This document shows positions 22,089-29,693 of a DNA stretch of 29,693 bases, one piece after another. This DNA comes from an uncultured Eubacteriales bacterium (GTDB lineage Bacteria > Bacillota > Clostridia > Oscillospirales > Oscillospiraceae). A model generated the notes under the pieces. It made no database searches. It saw only the letters and a program-made list of their open reading frames with translations, and had not been told where the DNA came from. Positions within the stretch are counted from its first letter, which is position 1; each line of letters opens with the position of its first letter. The position numbers and the translations under genes are program-made. Location of the stretch: positions 1-29,693 of the forward strand of contig URSX01000011.1 in the NCBI GenBank assembly GCA_900550615.1. The letters are read 5' to 3'.

Positions 22089-23051
22089 ATGGATAAGGTA
22101 AAGAGAACCCCGGCAAAGCTATCAGAGTTGGTGAAAGAGTTCGACATGGAGATCCTGAACAAGGCTCCGGATTATGAGAGCCAGACAGTGACCATCTCCG
22201 ATGTGAACCGCCCGGCCCTGCAGCTGGTGGGCTTTTATGAATACTTTGAGCCGGTTCGACTGCAGATTCTGGGCAAAGCCGAGATTGTGTTTTTGCAGAC
22301 CATGGAGCCGGAAAAACGCCGACGCGTTCTGGAGGATCTGCTGCGCTGTGAGATCCCGGCGCTGATCATTGCCCGGAATATGGGTGTTTTCCCGGAGCTG
22401 ATCGAGTTGGCCCAGAAGTATGGCCGTACCCTGCTGCGCACGGAGCGGAAGACGGTGGATGCCACCAGCGAGATGATCGATTATCTCAATAAAAAGCTGG
22501 CTCCGCAGATCACCCGGCACGGCGTACTCATGAATATCAACGGCCAGGGTGTGCTGATTTTGGGCGAGTCAGGCATCGGCAAGAGCGAAACGGCCATCGA
22601 GCTGCTGAAAAGAGGACATCGCCTTGTGGCGGACGATGCGGTGGAGATCCGCCGGATATCTACCTCTCTGTATGGTGCGGCTCCGGAGCTGATACGTCAT
22701 TATATTGAGATACGCGGCGTAGGCGTTGTGGATGTGCAGCAGCTTTTCGGCATGGGCGCCGTGCAGTTTGACACGGAGATCGACCTGGTGGTTCAGCTGG
22801 AGCAGTGGCAGGACGGGAAGTTCTATGACCGACTGGGTCTGGGCGAGGAGTCCTATGAGCTGCTGGGTGTGAAGCTGCCGTATATGACTGTTCCCGTCCG
22901 CCCGGGGCGGAACCTGGCCGGTATAGTGGAGATCGCCACCATGAAGAACCGGCAGATGAAATATGGCTATAACCCGGCCCGGGACTTTGTGACCCGTCTG
23001 GATCGGCATTACGACGCACTGAATGAGGAAAATCGGAGAAAAAAGCAATGA
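22089..23051 (+). CDS. hprK: HPr kinase/phosphorylase
   Basis: A bifunctional enzyme of 320 residues that phosphorylates and dephosphorylates Ser46 of HPr (or Crh) and so controls carbon catabolite repression in Firmicutes. The kinase domain has His144 (RHGVLMNI), Walker A GESGIGKS (159-166), the acidic DDAVEI block and the HPrK signature EIRGVGVVDV, followed by the C-terminal PVRPGRNLAGIVE. Start ATG 22089 has AAAGGA upstream. The first gene of the long operon; the ROK kinase gene overlaps its stop by four bases. Confidence 0.96.
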   Translation: MDKVKRTPAKLSELVKEFDMEILNKAPDYESQTVTISDVNRPALQLVGFYEYFEPVRLQILGKAEIVFLQTMEPEKRRRVLEDLLRCEIPALIIARNMGVFPELIELAQKYGRTLLRTERKTVDATSEMIDYLNKKLAPQITRHGVLMNINGQGVLILGESGIGKSETAIELLKRGHRLVADDAVEIRRISTSLYGAAPELIRHYIEIRGVGVVDVQQLFGMGAVQFDTEIDLVVQLEQWQDGKFYDRLGLGEESYELLGVKLPYMTVPVRPGRNLAGIVEIATMKNRQMKYGYNPARDFVTRLDRHYDALNEENRRKKQ

Positions 23052-24010
23052 AATACATTGGCATCGACATCGGCGCGACAAATCTGAAGGCAGGCTTGGT
23101 GGATGAGGCGGGGCAGATCCTGGCCACCCAGAAAATGAAGGTGGCGCAGATCGAATCCCCGGACGACCTGGCCCGGCATCTGGCGGGAATGACGGAGGAT
23201 CTGGCCCGGACGGTCGGCATTAGCACGGATGAGATATTCTCCATCGGCGTAGGCGTGCCGGGAGTCGTGGAGATACGTTCCGGCTTGCTGCAATACAGCT
23301 GCAATTTGCCTTTTCGCCGCATTCCTCTGCGTCGTCTGTTCCACCGGTACATGAATAAGCCGCTGTATTTGGAAAATGACGGCAACTGTGCCGCTGTGGG
23401 CGAGTATTATGCCGGTGCAGGCCGCAGCAGCAAACGCTTTGTGACCATAACGCTGGGCACAGGTATCGGCGGCGGCATCATCCACAACGGGAAGATCTAC
23501 CACGGCTCCAACGGCATGGCCGGTGAAGTGGGGCATATGAGCATCGAGTATAACGGCCTGCCGTGCCCCTGCGGCCGAAAGGGCTGTTGGGAGAGGTATG
23601 CCTCTGCCTCGGCCCTGAAACGTCTGACCCAGCAGGTGATGGACGAGAATCCGGAGAGCATCCTGCGCCAGGTGGTGGATGAAAACGACGGACACGTCAG
23701 CGGCCAGTCGGCATTCATTGCCGCCCGCCGGGGCGACCCCATCGGGCAACATGTGTGCGATGCCTACATAGACTATCTGTGCGCCGGTATCGTGAATCTG
23801 GTGAATATTTTCCAGCCGGATACGCTGGCCATCGGCGGTGGCGTGAGCAATGAGCAGGATGAGCAGCTGCTGTTCCCGGTGCGCCGCATAGTGGCCCGGC
23901 AGAGCATCCCCTGTGAGCCGGAGCGCCGCACGCGCATCGTCAAGGCGGAGCTTGGCTCGGCGGCCGGGATCATCGGTGCCGCCCTGCTGGGAAAGAAGAA
24001 GCGAATCTGA
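23048..24010 (+). CDS. ROK-family glucokinase
   Basis: A sugar kinase of 320 residues. Visible are the ATP-binding DIGATNLKAG at the N-terminus, the sugar-binding and catalytic ENDGNCAAVGE, LGTGIGGGII, the EVGHM glutamate/histidine pair, and the ROK zinc motif CPCGRKGCWE. Glucokinase is the likely activity, given length and pattern, but other hexoses or N-acyl-sugars are possible. Start overlaps the hprK stop (ATGA), an informative pairing of sugar phosphorylation with catabolite control. Confidence 0.9.
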   Translation: MKYIGIDIGATNLKAGLVDEAGQILATQKMKVAQIESPDDLARHLAGMTEDLARTVGISTDEIFSIGVGVPGVVEIRSGLLQYSCNLPFRRIPLRRLFHRYMNKPLYLENDGNCAAVGEYYAGAGRSSKRFVTITLGTGIGGGIIHNGKIYHGSNGMAGEVGHMSIEYNGLPCPCGRKGCWERYASASALKRLTQQVMDENPESILRQVVDENDGHVSGQSAFIAARRGDPIGQHVCDAYIDYLCAGIVNLVNIFQPDTLAIGGGVSNEQDEQLLFPVRRIVARQSIPCEPERRTRIVKAELGSAAGIIGAALLGKKKRI

Positions 24011-24021
24011 AGGAGTTAACT

Positions 24022-24936
24022 ATGACTTGGTATGAGAAGCTGGACAAAGCCGCAGCGGAATATCTGCCGGATCTGCCCCTGAAGCAGGATGTGCCTATGA
24101 GCCGGTACACCTCTTTTCACATCGGCGGTCCTGCGCGCCGGGTAGCCTGCCCGAAAAACCGGGAGCAGCTTGTGCTCCTCATGGGCCTGGCCCAGGAGTG
24201 CGGTGCGCGTCCGTTTGTCATGGGCAATGGAACGAACCTGCTGGTGCCGGACGAGGGGCTTGACCGGCTGGTGGTGCGTACAGTGGGGGAGATGACAGCC
24301 GTGCATCTTCTGGATGATACTACCATCGAGGCGGACGCGGGCATTTCTCTGGCGCGTCTGGCGCTGTTCGCCCAGAGCAAGGGCCTGACCGGGCTGGAGT
24401 TTGCCCATGGCATTCCCGGCAGCCTGGGCGGTGCCGTGTTCATGAACGCGGGGGCATACGGCGGCGAGATGAAGCAGGTGGTGACGGAGGTGACGGCCCT
24501 TACGGGCGAGGGAATACGCCGCATTCCGGCGGCGGACTGTGCCTTTGGGTACCGGTGCAGCGCCTTTTCCGATGAAAAGTCTGTGATTCTGGGCGCGAAG
24601 CTCCGGCTCTCCCCGGGGGACAGTCGGCAGATCGGTGAGAAAATGGCTGACCTGATGGCCCGGCGCAAGGCCAGTCAGCCTCTGGAATACCCCAGTGCCG
24701 GCAGCACCTTCAAACGTCCTGCGGGATACTTTGCCGGCACGCTGATTCAGGAAACGGGTCTCAAGGGATTGACCGTCGGCGGCGCCCAGGTCTCGGAAAA
24801 GCACGCGGGCTTTGTCATCAATACGGGCAGCGCCACCTGCGCGGATGTGCTGCGGCTCATCGCCCAGGTGCAGACCCGTGTGCTGCAGGAGCGGGGCGTT
24901 CATTTGGAGCCGGAGGTCAGAGTAATAGAGAGCTGA
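24022..24936 (+). CDS. murB: UDP-N-acetylenolpyruvoylglucosamine reductase MurB
   Basis: An FAD-dependent enzyme of 304 residues that makes UDP-N-acetylmuramate, the second committed step of peptidoglycan precursor synthesis. FAD-binding segments RYTSFHIGGPA and GNGTNLLV, the block GIPGSLGGAVFMNAGAYG, the catalytic serine Ser228 in PSAGSTFKRP and the C-terminal Glu in LEPEVRVI are present. The SAGS arrangement marks the type II enzyme. AAGGAG lies upstream of ATG 24022, 11 bases after the kinase. Confidence 0.97.
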   Translation: MTWYEKLDKAAAEYLPDLPLKQDVPMSRYTSFHIGGPARRVACPKNREQLVLLMGLAQECGARPFVMGNGTNLLVPDEGLDRLVVRTVGEMTAVHLLDDTTIEADAGISLARLALFAQSKGLTGLEFAHGIPGSLGGAVFMNAGAYGGEMKQVVTEVTALTGEGIRRIPAADCAFGYRCSAFSDEKSVILGAKLRLSPGDSRQIGEKMADLMARRKASQPLEYPSAGSTFKRPAGYFAGTLIQETGLKGLTVGGAQVSEKHAGFVINTGSATCADVLRLIAQVQTRVLQERGVHLEPEVRVIES

Positions 24937-24948
24937 AAGGGGACGAAT

Positions 24949-25806
24949 ATGGAAATACTGGTCATTTCCGGCCTGTCCGGAAGCGGAAAGAGTAAGGTCG
25001 CCTCCTATCTGGAGGACATGGGTTACTACATTGTGGATAATCTCCCGGCGGAGATGATGGTGATATTCGCCGAGTTCTGCGCTGCCTCCAAGGGCCGCTA
25101 CGATCGGGTGGCCCTGGTTTATGATGTACGGACCGGGGAACCGGCGCAGAAGCTGATCGACGCCCTGGAGCATATGAAAAACGCCGGGATAAACTGCCGC
25201 ATGCTGTTTTTGGAGGCGGATACGCAGTCGATCATCAACCGCTATAAGGAAACCAGACGGAGCCACCCGTTGGCAGGCGCCGGGGGCAGTGTTGCGGAGG
25301 CACTGCAAAAGGAGCGCATGCTGCTGCAGCCTGTGCGGGATCATGCGGACTATGTGCTCAACACATCCGGTTTTTCCACCTCCAAGCTGCACGCGGAGGT
25401 TATGAACCTGTTCGGGGATGCCACATTGGAGGACGAAATGCATGTGAACGTGCTGTCCTTCGGCTTCAAAAACGGCATTCCGGTGGAGGCGGATCTGGTG
25501 CTGGATGTGCGCTTTATGCCAAACCCCTACTATATTGAAGAGATGAAACGCAAGACCGGGCTGGATGATGCCGTACGGGACTATGTGTTCAGCTTCAGTC
25601 AGACCAATGAATTTATGAGACGGATGGAGGACATGCTCACCTTCCTGCTCCCGCTGTACAGTGAGGAGGGGAAGAGTGTGCTGGTGATCGCCATCGGCTG
25701 CACGGGCGGCCATCATCGCTCCGTAGCCGTTACTCATGCTCTGGCGGAGTTTGTCCAGCAGGCGGGCTATCCTGTCACGGAGATCCATCGGGATATCACC
25801 CGGTAA
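24949..25806 (+). CDS. rapZ: RNase adapter protein RapZ (YvcJ), nucleotide-binding
   Basis: A 285-residue P-loop protein. In Escherichia coli RapZ guides RNase E to the GlmZ small RNA and senses glucosamine-6-phosphate; in B. subtilis YvcJ hydrolyses GTP and affects competence. Walker A is GLSGSGKS (8-15), followed by the signature EDMGYYIVDNLP; the C-terminal domain has the binding pocket IGCTGGHHRSV. Twelve bases after murB and 11 before yvcK, in the conserved rapZ-yvcK-whiA order. Confidence 0.96.
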   Translation: MEILVISGLSGSGKSKVASYLEDMGYYIVDNLPAEMMVIFAEFCAASKGRYDRVALVYDVRTGEPAQKLIDALEHMKNAGINCRMLFLEADTQSIINRYKETRRSHPLAGAGGSVAEALQKERMLLQPVRDHADYVLNTSGFSTSKLHAEVMNLFGDATLEDEMHVNVLSFGFKNGIPVEADLVLDVRFMPNPYYIEEMKRKTGLDDAVRDYVFSFSQTNEFMRRMEDMLTFLLPLYSEEGKSVLVIAIGCTGGHHRSVAVTHALAEFVQQAGYPVTEIHRDITR

Positions 25807-25817
25807 AGGAGCGGAAC

Positions 25818-26864
25818 ATGGAAAGTGATTACTATCGAGTCACTCCGGAAAATGGTCCCAAGATCGTTGTCATCGGCGGCGGACACGGGCAGTCCACTCT
25901 CCTTCGTGGTCTGAAGCTCTACAGCAAGAACCTCACGGCCATTGTCACCGTAGCCGATGATGGCGGAGGCTCCGGTGTGCTCCGGCGGGACCTGGGGATG
26001 CCGCCTCCCGGCGATATCCGCAACTGTATGGAGGCCCTTGCCAGCGCCGAGCCGATCATGACCCGCCTGATGGGCTATCGCTTCACGGAGGGCTCTTTGT
26101 CCGGCCAGAGCTTCGGCAACCTGCTCCTGGCCGCGCTGAACGGCATTATGCCTAGCTTTGACCAGGCGGTGGCGGGCCTGAGCCAGGTACTGGCTATTAC
26201 CGGACGTGTCCTGCCGGTGACCAATGCCAACATTCGCCTGGAGGCGGAATTTGAAAACGGCCGCCGCATTTCCGGCGAATCCAGTATCTACCTGATGAAG
26301 CGACAGGAGAACTGCCGCATCCGTTGTGTGCGGCTGCGCCCGTCAGCGCCCAAGGCCCTGCCGGAGGCGGTGGAGGCTATACGGCAGGCGGATCTGATCA
26401 TTTTGGCTCCCGGCAGCCTTTATACCAGCATCATCCCCAACCTGCTGGTGGATGGGATCGTGGATGCCATCGCCGCCAGCGAGTCCATGAAAATATATAT
26501 ATGCAACGTCATGACGGAAAACGGCGAGACGGAGGGCTATACCGTCAGTGACCATATCCGGGCGATATTCACCCATTCCCGCCATGGACTTTTTGACCTC
26601 TGCCTGGTGAATTCCGCGCCGCTGCCGCGCATCGTGGCTCAGCACTATGCCAAGGAGGGGAGCGTCCCGGTGCTCTGTGATGAGAAGGAGTGTGCCCGTC
26701 TGGGCGTGGAGCTGATCCTGCGCCCCATCTGCGCGGTGGACAATCAGGTCATACGCCATAATCCGGGACACGTTGCCTCGGAGCTGATGACGCTCTACCG
26801 CCAGCGGACCATCCGTGTGGTGGATGAAGGCACCCGCTCTGCCAGAAACCGTGTGGAAAAGTAG
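25818..26864 (+). CDS. yvcK: gluconeogenesis factor YvcK (CofD-like)
   Basis: A 348-residue protein of the CofD/YvcK fold that binds UDP-sugars and in B. subtilis is needed for growth on gluconeogenic carbon sources and for cell-wall morphogenesis. Signature segments are VVIGGGHGQSTLLRGLK near the N-terminus, VTVADDGGGSGVLRRDLG, PPGDIRNC, and LAPGSLYTSIIPNLLV. The glycine loop reads GGGHGQS where many homologues have GGGTGLS. Part of the operon, 11 bases after rapZ. Confidence 0.94.
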   Translation: MESDYYRVTPENGPKIVVIGGGHGQSTLLRGLKLYSKNLTAIVTVADDGGGSGVLRRDLGMPPPGDIRNCMEALASAEPIMTRLMGYRFTEGSLSGQSFGNLLLAALNGIMPSFDQAVAGLSQVLAITGRVLPVTNANIRLEAEFENGRRISGESSIYLMKRQENCRIRCVRLRPSAPKALPEAVEAIRQADLIILAPGSLYTSIIPNLLVDGIVDAIAASESMKIYICNVMTENGETEGYTVSDHIRAIFTHSRHGLFDLCLVNSAPLPRIVAQHYAKEGSVPVLCDEKECARLGVELILRPICAVDNQVIRHNPGHVASELMTLYRQRTIRVVDEGTRSARNRVEK

Positions 26865-26872
26865 GAGGAAGT

Positions 26873-27781
26873 ATGCAGTCCTTTGCCTATCAGGTGAAAA
26901 GTGAATTGTGCCGGGTCCCGGTGCAGCGGGTCTGCTGTGCCCGGGCGGAGGCATACGGGGTCTTGCTCTACTGCAATACCTTCAATGCCCGGGAGATTCG
27001 CATCATCACGGAGAATCCGGAGTTTGCGAGGCGGCTGCCTAAGCTGTTTCACCGGGCCTTTAACCTGCGCTTTGATCGTCTGCCGGAGGAGCAGGAGGGA
27101 CGGGAAAAGCTGATCTTCCAGATCACCGACCCTGCCAAGCTGGAGCGCATCATCAGCCAGTTCGGCTACGAAGCCCGGCAGACGCTGGCTATGCACATCA
27201 ATTTTGGCGTATTGGAGGAGGACTGCTGCCGCACATCCTTCCTGCGGGGAGCGTTTCTCTCCGGCGGCAGCATCACCGACCCGGAAAAGCGTTATCATCT
27301 GGAGCTGGCCGGCAACCATCGCCAGGCCAGCCGGGAGCTGTCGGCCCTGCTGACGGAGATGGGCTTTTTGCCCCGGATGGTGACCCGGGGTGCGTCTACC
27401 GTGATCTATTTCAAGCAGAGCGAGCATATTGAGGATCTTCTGACGAAGCTTGGCGCCCCGGTGGCGGCCATGGATATCATGACCACCAAGGTGGACAAGG
27501 CGATCCGCAACGGCGCCAACCGCGCCATGAACTGTGATATAGCCAATGTAAACAAGATATTAGAGGCGGCTACGGAGCAGCAATCCGCCATAGAGGCCCT
27601 TTCCAGGAGCGGCAAGCTGGACCGCCTGCCGGAAAAGCTGCAGCAGACGGCGAAGCTGCGTCTGGAGCATCCGGAGCTGTCCCTTGCGCAACTGGCGGAG
27701 CTGTGCGATCCGCCGGTTTCAAAATCCTGTATAAACCATAGAATGAGAAAGATAAATGAGGAGGCAAGGAAAATACTATGA
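26873..27781 (+). CDS. whiA: DNA-binding protein WhiA
   Basis: A 302-residue protein with a degenerate LAGLIDADG-endonuclease-like N-terminal half (FLRGAFLSGGSI, no catalytic acid pair) and a C-terminal helix-turn-helix (LSLAQLAELCDPPVSKSCINHRMRKI). It regulates sporulation septation in Streptomyces and affects cell division and chromosome segregation in B. subtilis. Ribosome binding site AGGAGG precedes ATG 26873; the stop overlaps the next start by four bases. Confidence 0.96.
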   Translation: MQSFAYQVKSELCRVPVQRVCCARAEAYGVLLYCNTFNAREIRIITENPEFARRLPKLFHRAFNLRFDRLPEEQEGREKLIFQITDPAKLERIISQFGYEARQTLAMHINFGVLEEDCCRTSFLRGAFLSGGSITDPEKRYHLELAGNHRQASRELSALLTEMGFLPRMVTRGASTVIYFKQSEHIEDLLTKLGAPVAAMDIMTTKVDKAIRNGANRAMNCDIANVNKILEAATEQQSAIEALSRSGKLDRLPEKLQQTAKLRLEHPELSLAQLAELCDPPVSKSCINHRMRKINEEARKIL

Positions 27782-28227
27782 CCAAGACAGAGCGCTGCCT
27801 GGCGGCAAAAGAGTATCACGACAATGGCTATGACTGTGCCCAGTGCATTTTGGCTGTGTTTCGGGAGGAGATGGGCCTGACTGAGGAGCAGTGCCTGGCT
27901 CTGGCTTGCGGCATGGGTCGGGGTATGCGCTGCGGCAGCATCTGCGGTGCCATCAGCGGCGGGATTCTGGTGCTGGACATGCTTTTCCCGTCCAGACCCG
28001 AGGAGGGGATCGACGGTAAAAAGCGTGTCACCCGGCAGGTTCGGGAGTATATCAACCGCTTCCGGGAGCTGTTCGTGGATCTGAACTGCCCCGACCTGCT
28101 GAAAAGCGAGAATATCCACGGCACCTCCATGGTACAGGAGCTTGGTGTGACCCGCCATTGTGGAATCCTGGTGGTGTCGGCGGTGGATATTCTGTGCGAT
28201 TATATTTCTGAGCTTAGAGGGGAGTAA
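27778..28227 (+). CDS. C_GCAxxG_C_C family cysteine-rich protein
   Basis: A small protein of 149 residues with ten cysteines (7, 20, 23, 39, 44, 52, 56, 104, 128, 140) and the motif run GYDCAQCIL, GMGRGMRCGSICGAISG. This fits the C_GCAxxG_C_C family, proposed to be redox or metal-binding; the biochemical role is unknown. No signal peptide, so probably cytoplasmic. It sits in the operon between whiA (4-base overlap) and dnaE (four bases), a place where Bacillus has crh and some Clostridia an HPr-like gene. Confidence 0.82.
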   Translation: MTKTERCLAAKEYHDNGYDCAQCILAVFREEMGLTEEQCLALACGMGRGMRCGSICGAISGGILVLDMLFPSRPEEGIDGKKRVTRQVREYINRFRELFVDLNCPDLLKSENIHGTSMVQELGVTRHCGILVVSAVDILCDYISELRGE

Positions 28228-28231
28228 ACCC

Positions 28232-29693
28232 ATGCCATTTGTGCACCTGCATGTACATACCGAGTATAGCCTGCTGGATGGGGCCTGCCGCATCCGTGAC
28301 CTGCCCCGTCGCATCAAAGAAATGGGGCAGACTGCCTGTGCCATCACCGACCACGGCGTCATGTACGGCGCGATTGATTTCTACCGTGCCTGCAAGGCGG
28401 AGGGGATCCATCCGGTTATTGGCTGCGAGGTCTATGTGGCGGCGCGCACCCGGTTTGACAAGATCCACGAGTACGATGCCGAGTCCCGGCATCTGGTGCT
28501 GCTGTGCAAGAATGAAACTGGCTACCGGAACCTGTCCTACATGGTGAGCCAGGCCTTTGTGGAGGGCTTTTACATAAAGCCCCGTATTGATCTTGACCTG
28601 CTGCGGGAGCATTCCGAGGGCCTCATCGCGCTGTCGGCCTGCCTGGCGGGGGAGATCCCCAAGCGGATCCTCCACGGCAACTACGAAGGCGCCAAGGCGT
28701 ACGCCCTGCAGATGCAGGATATCTTCGGGCCGGACAATTTCTATCTGGAGCTGCAGGACCACGGCATCCCGCAGCAGGCGGAGGTTAACCGCAGCCTGCT
28801 GAAAATTCACCAGGAGACGGGTATTCCGCTGGTCTGTACCAACGATGCCCATTATCTCCGCAAGGAGGATGCCGAGAGCCACGACATTCTCCTGTGCATC
28901 CAGACCGGCAAGACCGTAGACGATGAAAACCGCATGCGTTACGAGCCCCGGAATTTCTACCTCCGCTCCACGGAGGAGATGGAGACTCTGTTTTCCGCAT
29001 ATCCCCAGGCGGTGGAGAATACCCAGCGAATCGCCGATCGCTGCCAGCTGGAGTTTACCTTTGGCAAGTACCACCTGCCGGAATTCAAGCTGCCGCCGGG
29101 ATACGATTCGCCCACCTACCTGCGCAAGCTCTGTGACGAGGGCTTTGCCGAGCGGTATGGGCAGGAGAAGGAGAGCTACCGCAAGCAGCTGGCCTATGAG
29201 CTGGATATGATCGAGAAGATGGGCTTCACGGACTATTTCCTCATCGTCTCCGACTTTGTCCGCTATGCCAAGAGCGTGGGCATTCCTGTTGGGCCCGGCC
29301 GTGGCTCTGCTGCCGGGAGCATGGTGTCCTACTGTCTGCACATCACGGACATCGACCCCATGGAGTATAACCTGTATTTCGAGCGTTTCCTGAACCCGGA
29401 GCGTGTGTCCATGCCGGATATCGATATGGACTTCGGCGACACCCGCCGTGAGGAAGTGGTGGACTATGTCCGCCGGAAATATGGCGATGACCATGTGGCG
29501 CAGATCGTCACCTTTGGCACCATGGCCGCCCGGGGCGCCATCCGGGACGTTGGCCGGGCGCTGAACTTCTCCTACGCGGAGACGGATGTGGTGGCCAAGC
29601 TGGTGCCCACCATGCCGCTCCACCTGACGCTGGCGGAGGCTATGAAGATTTCCCCCAAACTCAAGGAGATGTACGACGGCGACCAGCGGGTAA
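28232..29693 (+). CDS. dnaE: DNA polymerase III subunit alpha DnaE (3' truncated by window edge)
   Basis: The N-terminal 487 codons of the replicative polymerase of the DnaE type; the frame is open to the last base (the closing TAA is out of frame). An N-terminal PHP domain is seen as HLHVHTEYSLLDGA and ITDHGVMYGAIDFY with further histidines (TNDAHYLR, ESHDILLC); the palm domain begins with GPGRGSAAGSMVSY and the catalytic pair Asp396/Asp398 (PDIDMDF). The third catalytic Asp lies outside the window. ATG 28232 has GGGGAG six bases upstream. In Firmicutes with PolC, DnaE makes the initial primer extension; whether PolC exists here cannot be seen. Confidence 0.96.
   Translation, partial: MPFVHLHVHTEYSLLDGACRIRDLPRRIKEMGQTACAITDHGVMYGAIDFYRACKAEGIHPVIGCEVYVAARTRFDKIHEYDAESRHLVLLCKNETGYRNLSYMVSQAFVEGFYIKPRIDLDLLREHSEGLIALSACLAGEIPKRILHGNYEGAKAYALQMQDIFGPDNFYLELQDHGIPQQAEVNRSLLKIHQETGIPLVCTNDAHYLRKEDAESHDILLCIQTGKTVDDENRMRYEPRNFYLRSTEEMETLFSAYPQAVENTQRIADRCQLEFTFGKYHLPEFKLPPGYDSPTYLRKLCDEGFAERYGQEKESYRKQLAYELDMIEKMGFTDYFLIVSDFVRYAKSVGIPVGPGRGSAAGSMVSYCLHITDIDPMEYNLYFERFLNPERVSMPDIDMDFGDTRREEVVDYVRRKYGDDHVAQIVTFGTMAARGAIRDVGRALNFSYAETDVVAKLVPTMPLHLTLAEAMKISPKLKEMYDGDQRV

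Noticed and set aside
24016..25788. A 590-codon open frame on the minus strand, across murB and rapZ
   Set aside because: Antisense to two clearly identified genes, with His/Leu/Arg-rich low-information composition and no domain.

Overview
The window is a GC-rich stretch of a spore-forming, Gram-positive chromosome, most likely an anaerobic member of the class Clostridia in the Oscillospiraceae/Ruminococcaceae range (Oscillibacter-, Flavonifractor- or Lawsonibacter-like). The evidence is a complete spoIIA sporulation operon (SpoIIAA, SpoIIAB, sigma-F), Bacillus-type LexA boxes, the Firmicute gene orders tig-clpP-clpX-lon-ysxC and hprK...murB-rapZ-yvcK-whiA...dnaE, and a xanthine-dehydrogenase-like enzyme of the kind found in selenium-using anaerobes. 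The genus is an inference. No tRNA, rRNA, CRISPR array, insertion sequence or prophage is visible, and no gene-free stretch exceeds 300 bases. Both ends cut through genes (valS at the left, dnaE at the right).

Layout. 1-1563: 3' part of valS. 1614-3125: the spoIIA operon with overlapping genes. 3013-5269, minus strand: an operon of a previously easy-to-miss 37-residue membrane-protein ORF, a radical SAM DNA repair/modification enzyme and its DUF4130 partner. Its consensus promoter has a LexA (SOS) box exactly filling the spacer between -35 and -10, the radical SAM enzyme ends in a sliding-clamp-binding motif, and the last gene overlaps the 3' end of sigF on the opposite strand. 5377-10759, plus strand: divergent pcrA/uvrD helicase, rbgA, rnhB, yraN and an M19 dipeptidase. 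10760-10973: a hairpin-rich gene-free stretch that looks like a small interspersed repeat. 10974-11666: a calcineurin-like phosphoesterase. 11758-18142: protein folding and quality control (tig, clpP, clpX, terminator, lon, ysxC). 18228-21605: a single-chain molybdenum hydroxylase with two [2Fe-2S] clusters, followed by a P-loop NTPase. 21660-21848, minus strand: rpmB (L28). 21981-29693: one long operon, hprK, ROK glucokinase, murB, rapZ, yvcK, whiA, a cysteine-rich C_GCAxxG_C_C protein and dnaE.

Most of the window is conserved housekeeping. The part most worth following up is the SOS-controlled minus-strand operon (3013-5336): a small membrane protein translationally coupled to a clamp-binding radical SAM enzyme and DUF4130, placed head-to-head with a repair helicase and tail-to-tail with the forespore sigma factor. 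The second is the molybdenum hydroxylase paired with a small NTPase.
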